Positions 11,828-23,727 of a stretch of 64,000 nucleotides of DNA are shown here, piece by piece. Made by a program: the position numbers and the translations under genes. The DNA is from Ampullaceana balthica (lineage: Eukaryota; Mollusca; Gastropoda; Lymnaeidae). Within the stretch, counting starts at the first letter, position 1; every line of letters begins with the position of its first letter. Where the stretch lies: contig CALYLW010000495.1 in assembly GCA_944989445.1 (NCBI GenBank), positions 248,001 through 312,000 of the forward strand, in the 5' to 3' direction. A model generated the notes under the pieces. The model saw only the letters and a list, made by a program, of their open reading frames with translations. It was not told where the DNA came from and made no database searches.

Positions 11828-12125
11828 TGTAGTCAGGTCTGTAGACTTAACAATTGCACTGTTTAAGACAGGTCTATAGATGTAACAATTGCACTGTTTT
11901 AGACAGGTCTATAGACGTAATAATTTCACATAGATGTAACTGCCCTGTTTTAGTCAGGTCTATAGATGTAACAATTGCACTTTATTAGACAGGTCTATAG
12001 ACGTAACAATTTCACATAGATGTAACTGCCCTGTTTTAGTCAGGTCTATAGACGTAACAATTTCACGTAGATGTAACTGCCCTGTTTTAGTCAGGTCTAC
12101 AGATGTAACAATTGCGATGTGTTGG
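11828..12125. repeat. ~50-60 bp composite minisatellite
   Basis: Irregular repeats built from two modules. One is ACAGGTCTATAGACGTAACA, followed by either a TTGCACTGTTTTAG or a TTTCACATAG segment. The other is ATGTAACTGCCCTGTTTTAG. About six copies. Confidence 0.85.
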
Positions 12126-12369
12126 ACAGGTCTATAAAAGACCAACGTGGAGTGTAACCTGTTCAACTCCTCGTATTCCAGGTTAGAATAGTCGTCAATG
12201 ATCTGGCATATCACCTGGTACTACACATGAGCTCAGTTTACGGGAAGCCAGCTGACAAAAATTGGTAACATCTGGGGACATTTGGTGCAAAGATCAATAA
12301 TCAATTATTTTCTCTTTCGCATTGTGTTTTTTGTCGAGGTCTTGCAGATATTTAGCTCCAGACAAGATT

Positions 12370-12572
12370 AAACATGTGTCCACACAGTGCACAACAAACC
12401 ATACAATTATAAACATTATGTGTCCACACAGTGCACAACAATACAATTATAAACATTATGTGTCCACACCGTGCACAACAAACAATACAAGTATAAACAT
12501 TATGTGTCCACACAGTGCACAACAAACCATACAATTATAAACATTATGTGTCCACACCGTGCACAACAAAAG
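12370..12572. repeat. ~43-bp minisatellite, 5 copies
   Basis: The unit is TGTCCACACAGTGCACAACA, then AACCATACAATTATAAACAT, then TA(T/-). The second and third copies differ by short deletions. CACAGTG and CACCGTG variants alternate. Confidence 0.92.
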
Positions 12573-12744
12573 AGACCACCATAAACATTCTTTTAATGGC
12601 CAAACATTCAAAAAATTTTCAGGGAAATGAAGGTCACATCATTTGTTTTTCATGCCCAGGTAAGTACAAGATCTAATTGTAATAGTACAAGTGTGAAGAC
12701 ATCTGTTACACTAGCGATTTCACCAAGCGTCTGAGATGAACACT

Positions 12745-12828
12745 GGGCAAGTCATGACAGGGGCAAGTCATGACAGGGGCAAGTCATGACAGGGGCAAGT
12801 CATGACAGGGGCAAGTCATGACAGAAGT
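12745..12828. repeat. 16-bp minisatellite, 5 copies
   Basis: The unit GGCAAGTCATGACAGG is repeated with a strict 16-bp period. Its AAGTC starts at 12749, 12765, 12781, 12797 and 12813. GTCATGAC inside the unit is an 8-bp palindrome. Confidence 0.95.
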
Positions 12829-12960
12829 TGTGAAACAAATAATTGTTGTGTGTCTCAATGAAGATTAGGGTATATAATATAAAAGATATTCGAAGAGAAA
12901 ATGCTTCTTATGTCTGTCAGCATTTACACCTACTTCATACATACACCTTGTTAGCTAGTG

Positions 12961-13598
12961 AATATTGAACAAACACTGTTGTCAAGCCCAATATTGAACA
13001 AACACTGTTGTCAAGCCCAATATTGAACAAACACTGTTGTCAAGCCCAATATTGAACAAACACTGTTGTCAAGCCCAATATTGAACAAACACTGTTGTCA
13101 AGCCCAATATTGAACAAACACTGTTGTCAAGCCCAATATTGAACAAACACTGTTGTCAAGCCCAATATTGAACAAACACTGTTGTCAAGCCCAATATTGA
13201 ACAAACACTGTTGTCAAGCCCAATATTGAACAAACACTGTTGTCAAGCCCAATATTGAACAAACACTGTTGTCAAGCCCAATATTGAACAAACACTGTTG
13301 TCAAGCCCAATATTGAACAAACACTGTTGTCAAGCCCAATATTGAACAAACACTGTTGTCAAGCCCAATATTGAACAAACACTGTTGTCAAGCCCAATAT
13401 TGAACAAACACTGTTGTCAAGCCCAATATTGAACAAACACTGTTGTCAAGCCCAATATTGAACAAACACTGTTGTCAAGCCCAATATTGAACAAACACTG
13501 TTGTCAAGCCCAATATTGAACAAACACTGTTGTCAAGCCCAATATTGAACAAACACTGTTGTCAAGCCCAATATTGAACAAACACTGTTTTCAAGCCC
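12961..13598. repeat. 29-bp minisatellite, 22 near-identical copies
   Basis: The unit AATATTGAACAAACACTGTT + GTCAAGCCC is repeated exactly 22 times. Only the last unit differs (GTTTTC for GTTGTC). This uniformity implies very recent expansion or gene conversion. Confidence 0.98.
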
Positions 13599-14098
13599 AC
13601 ACATACAAGTAAACAGTAAGAGAATGATAAGTGTATTCCTATGATAATCCAATGACACACATTGAGCCTTTAGTCGTGTAGACAATTCATACAAGGACAT
13701 AGAAACATTGCACACATAGACTGGGTACATGACACTGGACTGTCATTCCTTAGACATAGTTATACATATTTAGCCATAGAGTTAACTCAACAGATGTACT
13801 ACTTTCACTCTTAATCAAATCATTATATACCATACACATTTTAATCTGATGAATAACATAATTTATTTCCACATGTAGATGACATTTGGTGCACATACTG
13901 ACATTTGGTGCACATGCTGACATTCGGTGTACATACTATTTAGTTTTGGAATACAATTTTCAGGCATCTTCAAACTTACTAGACATGGAAGAGAAGTTGT
14001 GTGTTTTTCCCCCTTATACTTAGGTTAGACAACAACTTGAAGAACTTTGATTTAACTAACAATTTTATTTTTTTTTAAACGTTATTGATGTTTTTTAA
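13599..14098. other. Unassigned interval
   Basis: No exon or named repeat is seen. A short triplicated TGACATTTGGTGCACATACT-like motif lies at about 13878-13940. Confidence 0.35.
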
Positions 14099-14690
14099 TT
14101 TCCCTATTTTCTGTACTGTAACTTGAGACTAAAATAAAGTTCCCTATTTTCTGTACTGTAACTTGATCAAGGGAGACTAAAATAAAGTTCCCTATTTTCT
14201 GTACTGTAACTTGATCAAGGGAGACTAAAATAAAGTTCCCTATTTTCTGTACTGTAACTTGAGACTAAAATAAAGTTACCTATTTTCTGTACTGTAACTT
14301 GATCAAGGGAGACTAAAATAAAGTTCCCTATTTTCTGTACTGTAACTTGAGACTAAAATAAAGTTCCCTATTTTCTGTACTGTAACTTGAGACTAAAATA
14401 AAGTTCCCTATTTTCTGTACTGTAACTTGATCAAGGGAGACTAAAATAAAGTTCCCTATTTTCTGTACTGTAACTTGATCAAGGGAGACTAAAATAAAGT
14501 TCCCTATTTTCTGTACTGTAACTTGAGACTAAAATAAAGTTACCTATTTTCTGTACTGTAACTTGATCAAGGGAGACTAAAATAAAGTTCCCTATTTTCT
14601 GTACTGTAACTTGATCAAGGGAGACTAAAATAAAGTTCCCTATTTTCTGTACTGTAACTTGATCAAGGGAGACTAAAATAAAGTTCCCAG
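14099..14690. repeat. 40/48-bp two-length minisatellite, 13 copies
   Basis: The unit is GTTCCCTATTTTCTGTACTG + TAACTTGA + GACTAAAATAAA (40 bp). A longer 48-bp form has the 8-bp insert TCAAGGGA after TAACTTGA. In order along the plus strand the units read short, long, long, short, long, short, short, long, long, short, long, long, long. A GTTACC variant marks two units, each just before a long one. Confidence 0.95.
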
Positions 14691-15892
14691 AGGACAACAC
14701 CAATAAATAAGTAATTTATAGCTGCCCTTGAACACCAGTCAACCAACAATAAATTTCATTAATTAAGTCTGTTTCTCACAAATGTTTTCTTTGAAATAGA
14801 GTACATTGTCCTGTTGGCTCATTTTGTAAACAGACATAAAAATTTACTATGTCAGCACTAATCCCCACAAAAATGATTTAAAAAGAAGTAATTGAGAGAA
14901 AGAATATTCTCCTTAAAAAGCCGTCGCTTCATTCAATCCTAAAATATTCCACTGCTATTATCAGTGTTACAAATAATGACGGAAGTACAATATTGCTTAA
15001 TTGAACAGTCAATATTCATAAAGAAAGATTTTTTTTCCAAACCTGGACCACAAACACATTGTTTTATTACATTACACATTAGGTACAGGGCTCATTCAGG
15101 TTTGTAAAGTCAGGGGAGCTCACTTGAGACTAAGTCTCAAACCTAGTAACCTAACTTGATTTGATTACATGTATTTTTTTTTCTAAGTCCAAGGACTTCA
15201 GTGAGATTGTAAATAAATTAGAGTAAATTAGAGCATTATTTTTGTGTAAGTAATATAAAGACTTGTGTGAAATTATTTCAGGAATAATACTTGTTTATTG
15301 TTTATTCATGAGGTACATAAAAATCTGTAACATCAAAAATTTCTTGCTAGCCTAAATTAAATTAAATTAAATTAAAAAGCCCTAGCTGTGTTTTTCAGTT
15401 CACAATATTGCAACTTTAAACACATATTAAAAAGTGAATGTCATTTCAAAACTCTTAGGATCTGCTAAGAGAATATTTCAGGTTACAAATACACAATGAT
15501 AAAAACAACATGATTAAAAACACAGATATTCACATATGGATTGCACTTCAGGAACGTCATGCAAAAATTATTCTTGGCTTCCTACTCCCTGGCATTCCAA
15601 TTGTATAAACATAGAAATGTATATAAAGTAATCTAAAAATAAGCAGCTAAAAATAGAAGGTGGTTTGTGGGGAGGGAGGGGGGGGGGTTGGGGGGACGAT
15701 GCATTTGGAACATAAAAATTTACTATAGCTACCCAAATTATTACATTTCAATTACATTTTTTTTGACGAATGATAGTGTGCCATTTGAAAAAAGCCTTCA
15801 TCTAATGTATAGCTTAGTTGTAATGATTTTAAAAAATAAATTAGTGATACACTGTATATGTTTAGGATAATTCCCATATTTCATGGCGATGT
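14691..15892. other. Unassigned AT-rich interval
   Basis: No coding exon is recognisable. A purine-rich (G)n stretch lies at 15662-15697. The open frames here are short and lack motifs. Confidence 0.35.
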
Positions 15893-16172
15893 GTAATCAC
15901 ATAAAGATGATGTGTGTATGAACATAAAGATGATGTGTATATGAACATAAAGATAATGTGTTTATGCACAAAAGATGATGTGTGTATGCACATAAAGATG
16001 ATGTGTATATGAACATAAAGATAATGTGTTTATGCACAAAAGATGATGTGTGTACGCGCATAAAGATTATGTGTGTATTCACATAAAGATGATGGGTGTA
16101 TGCACATAAAGATGGTGTGTGTATTCACATAAAGGCGGTGTGTGTATGCAAATAAAGATGATGATGTTTGTG
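15893..16172. repeat. ~22-27 bp minisatellite
   Basis: Units of the form ACATAAAGATGATGTGTGTATGC, with length variants (ACAAAAGATGATGTGTTTATGC and others), repeat about 12 times. Confidence 0.9.
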
Positions 16173-16185
16173 GATGTAAAAGAAA

Positions 16186-16514
16186 GAACAAGAGAGCTTT
16201 AAATTAACTCATACAACAAGAGAGCTTTAAATTAACTCATACAACAAGAGAGCTTTAAATTAACTCATACAAGAGAGCTTTAAATTAACTCATACAACAA
16301 GAGAGCTTTAAATTAACCCATACAAGAGAGCTTTAAATTAACTCATACAACAAGAGAGCTTTAAATTAACCCATACAACAAGAGAGCTTTAAATTAACTC
16401 ATACAAGAGAGCTTTAAATTAACCCATACAAGAGAGCTTTAAATTAATTCATACAACAAGAGAGCTTTAAATTAACTCATACAACAAGAGAGCTTTAAAT
16501 TAACTCATACAACA
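16186..16514. repeat. 24/28-bp minisatellite, about 13 copies
   Basis: The unit AAGAGAGCTTTAAATTAACT + CATACAAC has a shorter form lacking the extra AAC spacer. AACTCAT and AACCCAT variants are mixed. AGCTTTAAATT in the unit is nearly palindromic. Confidence 0.93.
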
Positions 16515-17777
16515 AAATCACTTTCTATGTAGGCATGGGAGAAATCTTTTTCCCACCAAGTTCTTGGATTCAAAAAGCTGAAGAGCTTCAACAACACAAC
16601 AGCCACTGCCAAATACTTTATACAAATGAATATTTTGCTCATGAGTATTTCAGTTCAATGTCATTCCTTCAGTGAATAACATCCAATTATCAAATTTGAA
16701 ATTTAATTATTGTGAATTTTGAGTTATTCTGAAGTATCAATATTTTTTAGGAATTTTTTTTTAAACAAGTCTTTCATCCTATCCATTTGTTTGGATCAAA
16801 TTCTACTTTCTTTTAAATGCAACATGTGAAACTTCAATCATTTACTTCCAACTATGTCATGACATCTAAAGCAAATCCCAAAATTGATGTTTTTTACCAT
16901 TGTAATAAAATATAAAAATTCAAGGATGGCACCAAAAAAAATTTTTTTTTAAAAATAAACATTGACTAGGCTTAATTATTCTATATAAAATAGTTATGTC
17001 TGGTAACTCATAAAGATTCATACATGGCTCCTTGACCAATGACTAAGGTCCCCTTAAAACAGATGTACAACTTGGAGAGACATGCAAAGTATTAGGGTCA
17101 TAGATATAGAAATGAACATTTCATGGGGTCCTACATCCAAGCCAGAACAGATGTCCACTTATCATTGATGGTTTAAAATGATTTCGTTGATGGCTGCCAT
17201 TAGCTTGAATGTGAATGAAAGAAACCAACTTGTATACATTTGAAATGTTCAACGCAGTGATATACAAGAGAAATGTATACCACAGTGGTATATAAGAGAA
17301 ATGATCTGTATAAAAATATCTTCGCTAATTTAAAGTATTTCTATATTGAAAAAGATCACCAAAATATATACAAATCACATATTTAATTGTAAGGTTAATG
17401 AAACAAAATAAATAAGGATTTTAAAAAAAATTTTTTTTTAGATAAGTCTGAAGTTTAACAAATTGCAAATAAAATTTAAATTTGTAATGTGTGTAGCAAG
17501 ACTTCATTTAAAGCTACAAAAGTTTAGACATCCTAAATAAAAGTCTATTAACAATTATTCTTCAAAAAGATTTGGGACTTAATCCACGGTGGGAAAAAAA
17601 GATGTATTAGGAAAATTTTAAAACATAAAAAAATGAACATTATAAATTTAAAGAGCCTATTAGAAACATGCTTGGAATTTTTTCTAAATTCACTTTTGTC
17701 TAATTGACTACAAAAATAATTTAAACACAGCGCCTTATGAGAAGCACAACAAATATATACATTATTGAGCTGAAGCA
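16515..17777. other. Unassigned AT-rich interval
   Basis: Nothing recognisable: long A and T runs, a tandem pair 'TATACAAGAGAAATG / TATATAAGAGAAATG' near 17260-17300, and no exon-like segment. Confidence 0.35.
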
Positions 17778-17902
17778 AAAACATGATATCATTAGAACAT
17801 CAAAAACATGACATCATTAAAACATCAAAAACATGACATCATTAAAACATCCAAAACATGACATCATTAAAACTTCCAAAACATGATATTAAAACATCAA
17901 CA
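17778..17902. repeat. ~26-bp minisatellite
   Basis: AAAACATGACATCATTAAAACATC-type units repeat about five times with point differences. Confidence 0.85.
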
Positions 17903-18087
17903 CGACAACAAAATATCCAAATATTGGAATGTAACATCACAAACTGAAAATTGGAAATCAAAGACAGCAGAAAATACACCGTGACATTTAGGAATTAAAT
18001 TAAATTAATTGATCACATAAGTAAATAGAAAAAAAATATCTTAAATAAATAAAACAAATGGTGAACACTTCTAAAAATAAATTACTG

Positions 18088-18500
18088 GAATGTAGTGAGT
18101 CTGGATATTGTGTTACTGGTCATAGTAGCGAGTCTGGAATATTGTGTTACTGGTCATAGTAGCGAGTCTGGATATTGTGTTACTTGTCATAGTAGCGAGT
18201 CTGAATATTGTGTTACTGTTACTGGTCATAGTAGCGAGTCTTGAATATTGTGTTACTGGTCATAGTAGCGAGTCTGGATATTGTGTTACTTGTCATAGTA
18301 GCGAGTCTGAATATTGTGTTACTGTTACTGGTCATAGTAGCGAGTCTTGAATATTGTATTACTGGTCATAGTAGCGATTCTAGATATTGTGTTACTGGTC
18401 ATAGTAGCGAGTCTAGATATTGTGTTACTGGTCAAAGCAGCGAGTCTAGATATTGTGTTACTGGTCATAGTATTGAGTCCGGAATATTGTATTACTGGTC
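18088..18500. repeat. 33-bp minisatellite, about 13 copies
   Basis: The unit is CATAGTAGCGAGTCTGGATA + TTGTGTTACTGGT. Variants include one extra base (GGAATATT), a duplicated TTACTG making a 39-bp unit, and ACTTGT for ACTGGT. A block of several units (about 18140-18240) is repeated at 18250-18345, showing higher-order duplication. Confidence 0.93.
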
Positions 18501-18747
18501 TTGAATTGAATGATTGAAGCAGAAAATTAAATTATTGGTTTTCAAATACCTTTGTAAATACTGCCCAAAAAATAATAGTAGGATATTAGCAAACATTGTA
18601 TGATCTTTAAACGTGTCTACAAAATTTGTATGGTCATATGTGTCTACAAAATGTGTAAGATCATTAAATGTGTCTACAAACCTTGTATAATAATTAGATA
18701 ATGTGTCTTTAAAATTTGTATGATCATTAAATGTGTCTAAACAATTT

Positions 18748-19170
18748 GTCAGTGTTTCCAAGTCAATAGATGTCTGTCCCATTGTGTCAGTTTTGTCAAT
18801 GTTTCCAAGTCAATAGATGTCTGTCCCATTGTGTCAGTTTTGTCAATGTTTCCAAGTCAATAGATGTCTGTCCCATTGTGTCAGTTTTATCAATGTTTCC
18901 AAGTCAATAGATGTCTGTCCCATTGTGTCAGTTTTGTCAATGTTTCCAAGTCAATAGATGTCTGTCCCATTGTGTCAGTTTTGTCAATGTTTCCAAGTCA
19001 ATAGATGTCTGTCCCATTGTGTCAGTTTTGTCAATGTTTCCAAGTCAATAGATGTCTGTCCCATTGTGTCAGTTTTGTCAATGTTTCCAAGTCAATAGAT
19101 GTCTGTCCCATTGAGTCAGTTTTGTCAATGTTTCCAAGACAATAGATGTCTGTCCCATTGTGTCAGTTTT
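18748..19170. repeat. 47-bp minisatellite, 9 copies
   Basis: The unit is GTCAATGTTTCCAAGTCAAT + AGATGTCTGTCCCATTGTGT + CAGTTTT. The period is exactly 47 bp from 18748 to 19171, with only single-base differences between copies. Confidence 0.96.
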
Positions 19171-19309
19171 GTCAATGTTTCAGTCACTAGAAGCCTGTGC
19201 CATTGTATCGGTATTAGATTCAATACTGATATGAACATTTCCCTCTGTAACAATTGAGTGCATTGGTTTGTGGTGGAAAATAGATTGATACCTCGTTGTT
19301 CTAGAATAA

Positions 19310-19627
19310 CATCGTAGAACATGTCTGCCAATTGGTACATTGCTTTGTGTGTGTGTGTGGGGGGGAGGGAATCCATTATTGCAGAACATGTCTGCCAAAT
19401 GGTACATTGCATTGTGTGTGTGGTGGTAATCCATTATTGTAGAACATGTCTGCCATATGGTACATTGGTTTGTTTGTGTTAATCCATTATTGTAGAACAT
19501 GTCTGCCATATGGTACATTGGTTTGTGTGTGTGGGGGGGAGGTAATCCATTATTGTAGAACATGTCATCCAAATGGTACATTGGTTTGTGTGTGTGGGGG
19601 GGGGGAGAGGTAATCCATTATTGTAGA
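19310..19627. repeat. ~55-65 bp minisatellite with G-run
   Basis: Five or so units of GTAGAACATGTCTGCCAATA-type sequence followed by TGGTACATTGGTTTGTGTGT, a G-run of variable length and TAATCCATTATT. Length differences sit in the (GT)n and (G)n parts. On the minus strand this gives overlapping Thr/His/Pro-rich open frames that I regard as repeat artefacts. Confidence 0.92.
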
Positions 19628-19974
19628 AATGCATGATTATAGTTAACATTTCACTGACACACACAAAGTAAAAAATATTTTACTGACCAGATGCAAGACC
19701 AGTTTTTTTCCTTATAAAAAGTAAATTGTCTTTCTTGAACCAGCATGTACACAAATATATAAATTAACAAATATTTTGTGTCCGTTTGGACCTCACAAAT
19801 ATATTCAAACTGAAACAAAATTAAAAACATTCAATCTTTTTCTAAAATTATTTGAAGCATGTTTTGTTGTAATGTTCAGATATATCAGTACACAAATATC
19901 AATTGGAACAAGTTTATCAGAGAACTTAAAATCTTTAACAATCTCATAAAGTTAAAACAGACTGACACCTGATA

Positions 19975-20824
19975 CAGTCAAACCTCTCATAAAGAGTTTT
20001 TCGCATAACAAGAAACAAATTTTTTGGAAAAAGTTGCTCCCTTATGGAGCGAAGATTCGCATAGCGAGTGACGCAGGAGGGAAAGTCCCTTTTTCCTGAA
20101 AATTCATTTGTGAGCAGGCACTTTAGCCCTGATGTATTATTCTGTGTTAAGCACTCGGTCTGTTCGTGTATTGTTTTCGTGTGTGATCAACCGTTTTTTT
20201 TACAAATTTTGTATTAAGACAGTATTCGTAATTTTTTATGTGCAAAGTGTAATAACATGTGCTAAAATGTCTTCGAATAAAACAACACAAGAAGACAATC
20301 ATAAGAGAGAAAAAAAATAACTGTTGAAATAAAACGTAAAACCATTGAAAAGTGAGAACAAGTTGGCTAATCTAGCGCACAACTACGATCGGCCAACATC
20401 AACGATCTGGACTAATCTCAAGAACAATTAAGAAGATGGATGCTTCAAATGGAGTGTAAAGAATGTCTACGAAAGGGTGACAACACATTTTCGTCAAATG
20501 TCTGCAAAAACAAATGTCTTTGGACAGTTTTCTATTTAAAAAGGAATAGTTATTTGTCTGTGTATTCATATTTTCGTTTTTGTTTCAAATCTAAATTGTA
20601 TTCTAGTTGTTTCACTCTTTAACAATTCATAAGTAATTTTATTTGAATAAATGTTTATAAACATTTTTGAAAAACGAGTATTTTTTTTCAGCATGGAAGG
20701 GATTATGATTCTCACATTTGACATTGATTTGTATTGTGTGGGGAAAATTGTTTCCTATAACAAGTGTTTCGTTTAACGAGCAAGACTCTGGAAAGAATTA
20801 ATCTCGTAACGAGAGGTTTGACTG
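19975..20824 (+). mobile_element. pogo/Tigger-type DNA transposon, 850 bp, internally deleted
   Basis: The ends are inverted: CAGTCAAACCTCTC on the left and its near-complement GAGAGGTTTGACTG on the right. TA flanks both ends (19973-19974, 20825-20826). The interior holds the remnant of a transposase start at about 20264-20470. The size and TA target site fit a deletion derivative of a pogo/Tigger element. Confidence 0.85.
20264..20470 (+). pseudogene. CENP-B-type HTH remnant of a pogo transposase
   Basis: An ATG at 20266 opens MSSNKTTQED, followed by a lysine-rich stretch. In shifted frames come KRKTIEK and then NKLANLAHNYDRPTSTIW. This order (basic start, 'K...I', 'LA..Y.....STI') is that of the N-terminal CENP-B helix-turn-helix of Tigger/pogo transposases. 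Frameshifts and the lack of a DDE domain show that it is dead. Confidence 0.6.
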
Positions 20825-21655
20825 TAATTTTATGCATGAAGGATTCAAAATGTAGATGCCATTGTACTGCTGAACATTCCATATTCAAAAGTAATATTGG
20901 ACCTTTAAATGAAAAAATTAGTTGGATAATACTTCCAACACGATATTGAGCAAAACTTTAGAAATTGTTTGCCTGTGTTAAGAGTATTAAGACTCATAAA
21001 GTAGGAATGTTTTGACATTTTAAAAGAAATCATTTTAAACCCTATGACTATGAAGGAAGTTAGCCAATACATGCCGTCACTTAAAGTATTCATTCTTTTT
21101 GTTTTGACATTTGGTCTTTTGAAGTTGGTCAATACAAGCCGGCTCATGCTTTTTTGTTTAGAGTGTCAAGAAGAGAGGGGCTGGCCACAAAGAAAATCAA
21201 CAAGTCTGTGATCAGCACGGAAAGAATTCACTTCCTCTCTTGCAGATAAAAACAAAACTACACACTATTGACATCTGGAGGGATTTCAGACTCACTCTAT
21301 AATACACAGTGTACTTACTTGTCAATAGTGTACCTATACTTATTAGGCAATATACAGTGTACCTATACTTATTAGGCAATATACAGTACACCTGTACCAA
21401 TCAGTCTATATATACCATTCAATGTACCTTACTAGTCATTTTACGGCAATAAATGATGTTGAGCCCTAATTAAATATCATAGCTACTTGCTTAAAGGGTC
21501 TGTGTAGGAAGAATAAGACAAGAAAAATATTGCAACAGGTAATTCAGGCACTTTTAAATCTCATTAGAACCGGTTCCTGTGTAAAAACAATGTAAGTCAA
21601 CAGACTGACGGCATGACACAATAAGAGGAACCTTTACTTTAGTACCTGGGATGTT
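20825..21655. other. Unassigned interval
   Basis: No exon-like segment. A short tandem motif GTGTACCTATACTTATTAGG recurs near 21310-21390. Confidence 0.35.
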
Positions 21656-21818
21656 GGTTCAGAGACATGATTTATGAGCAGAGACATGATTTATGAGCAG
21701 TGACGTGATTTATGAGCAGTGATATGATTTATAAAGAAAGACATTTATGAGGAGACACATATTTATGAGGAGACACATGATTTATGAGGAGACACATGAT
21801 TTATGAGGAGAGACATGT
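21656..21818. repeat. ~19-21 bp minisatellite
   Basis: Units of GAGACATGATTTATGAGCA or GACACATGATTTATGAGGA repeat about eight times, with the second half using the GGAGACACAT variant. Confidence 0.85.
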
Positions 21819-22147
21819 TCAGACTTAAACACAGACATGGAATAAAGTTAAGTCAAGAGTAATTTTACATCAAGCATAGTACTTCTATGTTTACAACGTC
21901 ACGGAGCAACTAAAAGTTTGCACCATGCTGACACAAGAACATGGCGATTGTTTTTTAAAACAGTAAACTGAAATCTTTGTCATTAAAAAAATGTGTACTT
22001 TTGTTGTAACATTCTACATGGCCATACCAGAAATCTTGTTTTATTGCCTTTCCAAAATGATGAAATATGATTACATTAATGATGTAATGTAAGTGTGAGT
22101 ACAAAACTTTGACTGTGTTTTTTCATATGTATAAAAATGACAGGGCT

Positions 22148-22434
22148 TCTGAAGTGTGGTCGAGTGGCATGCGCACTCGGCTGGCAAACCGATGGTCCCG
22201 GGTTCAAATCCATGTAAAGGCAAGGATTTGTTCCAAGGGCCCAGGGCGTCCCCGAGACCACCCGGCTCCGAATGGGTACCTAACACTATACATAGTTAGG
22301 GAAATAAAGGAGGCTGGGTAATGCGTGGAACCCTCGTAGCCGTGGCCTGTGAACCCTGCGTCACTTGCCAACAGACCGGCATGGTCTGTGGACGCAATAA
22401 TCTTCTGTATAGAAGGAGCGTCTGTATAGATAAT
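22148..22434 (+). mobile_element. tRNA-derived SINE with LINE-type 3' tail, copy 1
   Basis: The head is tRNA-like, with a pol III A-box region GTGGTCGAGTGGCATGCGC and a B-box GGGTTCAAATCC at about 22199-22210. The middle contains CCGAATGGGTACCTAACACT and GTGAACCCTGCGTCACTTGC. The tail is GGACGCAATAATCTTCTGTA + TAGAAGGAGCGTCTGTATAG + ATAA, the same stem-loop as in the LINE ends at 11089 and 28830. No functional tRNA fold is expected. Confidence 0.85.
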
Positions 22435-22908
22435 ACAATTCACCATTGTAAATATCACATTAAACTTCTCATTTATAATTGGGGAATGTGGCTGAAATGG
22501 TTACACAAGTTGGAAATGATTAATTTGTTTCAGTATTTGAAGACCTGTAGTGGACCACAGTTTACCCACACCTAGCTTCAGAAATAAGTTAACTGGAAGT
22601 TAGGATTAGTATTTAAATAGATTTTTTCTTCTTTTAACAACTTGTTTTCCAAAACAATAAGCTAAATATTTCTTACCAAGCAAATCATAAACAACAAAAA
22701 TCTCTGATATGTAAGATGCAAGATGGCTAAATTTTCTAATACACCCAGAGAGAAAGACAAAAATACATTCACGGGGAAGAATACATGAACCACTGACTTG
22801 TACAATAGAACATAAGACTTACAAGTTTATTTAATATTTCAAAATTATTTGCATAACTGAGACACCCGAAGACATGTTACCGAATAGCATGTCACTAGAT
22901 GATATAGG

Positions 22909-23166
22909 GGCCCGGTGGTCGAGTGACAGCGCGCTCGGCGGTCACACCAAGAGTCACAGGTTCGAGTCTCGGTGAAGGCAGGGTCTTTTTCCCCGGGGCT
23001 AAAGGGTGTCCCTGAGTCCACCCAGCTCCGAATGGGTACCTGACATCAGTTGGGGAAGTAAAGGCGGCTGGGCATTGTGCCAACCACACAATCCCCTCGA
23101 ATCCATGCCGTGGCTATAAAAACTTGTGAACGCTGCTTCACTTGCCCCATAAGCCATGTTATAACA
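22909..23166 (+). mobile_element. tRNA-derived SINE, copy 2 (diverged)
   Basis: The head GCCCGGTGGTCGAGTGACAG carries the A box, and the B box CAGGTTCGAGTCT lies near 22956-22970. The middle part (CCGAATGGGTACCTGACATC, then GTGAACGCTGCTTCACTTGC) is shared with the other copies. The 3' stem-loop is missing: the copy breaks off after TTGCCCCATAAGCC. Confidence 0.8.
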
Positions 23167-23696
23167 AAGTCATGCACCAGGTCTCCACACAAATTTCTTG
23201 GATTAAAGTATCACATATTTTATCTCAAAAACTTCCTACGTGATCTCCTCCATACCCATGCCAGCAGCAATACATGTTTCCAGAGTATTTGTTTTTCAAT
23301 CGTTACATCAAATTTTACACAAAATGACCCGTGTCTCAGTACTATTGTCCAGCTGACTGAAGCGGAAAAATGAGGATGTGAAACAAAAAACTAGGTGGGG
23401 TGGGAGAGTACACACTGTATATTTAATGTTCATTGAAGAATGGTAAATTTATACTTGACTATCAAGCATCTCATAATACCATTTGTATGGTAGTACAGAG
23501 GGGAATGTAAATTGGAGAGCTACAAATACGCCCACAGATCAAAAAATCAGAAATAAATTTTTAAAATTTAAACCACCCAACACTGGCATCATGAAAACTA
23601 CATTTGTGATGAATGAACTGACAAAGGAGAACAGTCACTGTATCAAGCCGAAACCTCCGTCAACAATGTAAAAAACGGCTCAAATTAAATTTAACA

Positions 23697-23702
23697 TTTA
23701 AT
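23697..23702 (-). terminator. Possible poly(A) signal of the TMCO4 gene
   Basis: ATTAAA on the minus strand lies 26 bases past the TMCO4 stop codon, with a T-rich stretch 25-40 bases further on. It would give a very short 3' UTR. Without transcript evidence a more distal signal is equally possible. Confidence 0.25.
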
Positions 23703-23727
23703 GGCACACAAACATCTGTGTGGTGAA

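Noticed and set aside
19180..19664. Overlapping Thr/His/Pro-rich minus-strand frames
   Set aside because: They follow the ~60-bp minisatellite exactly and have no domain.
22148..22434. tRNA gene
   Set aside because: A and B boxes are present, but the cloverleaf is degenerate and a SINE body and LINE-like tail follow. The same structure recurs in several copies.
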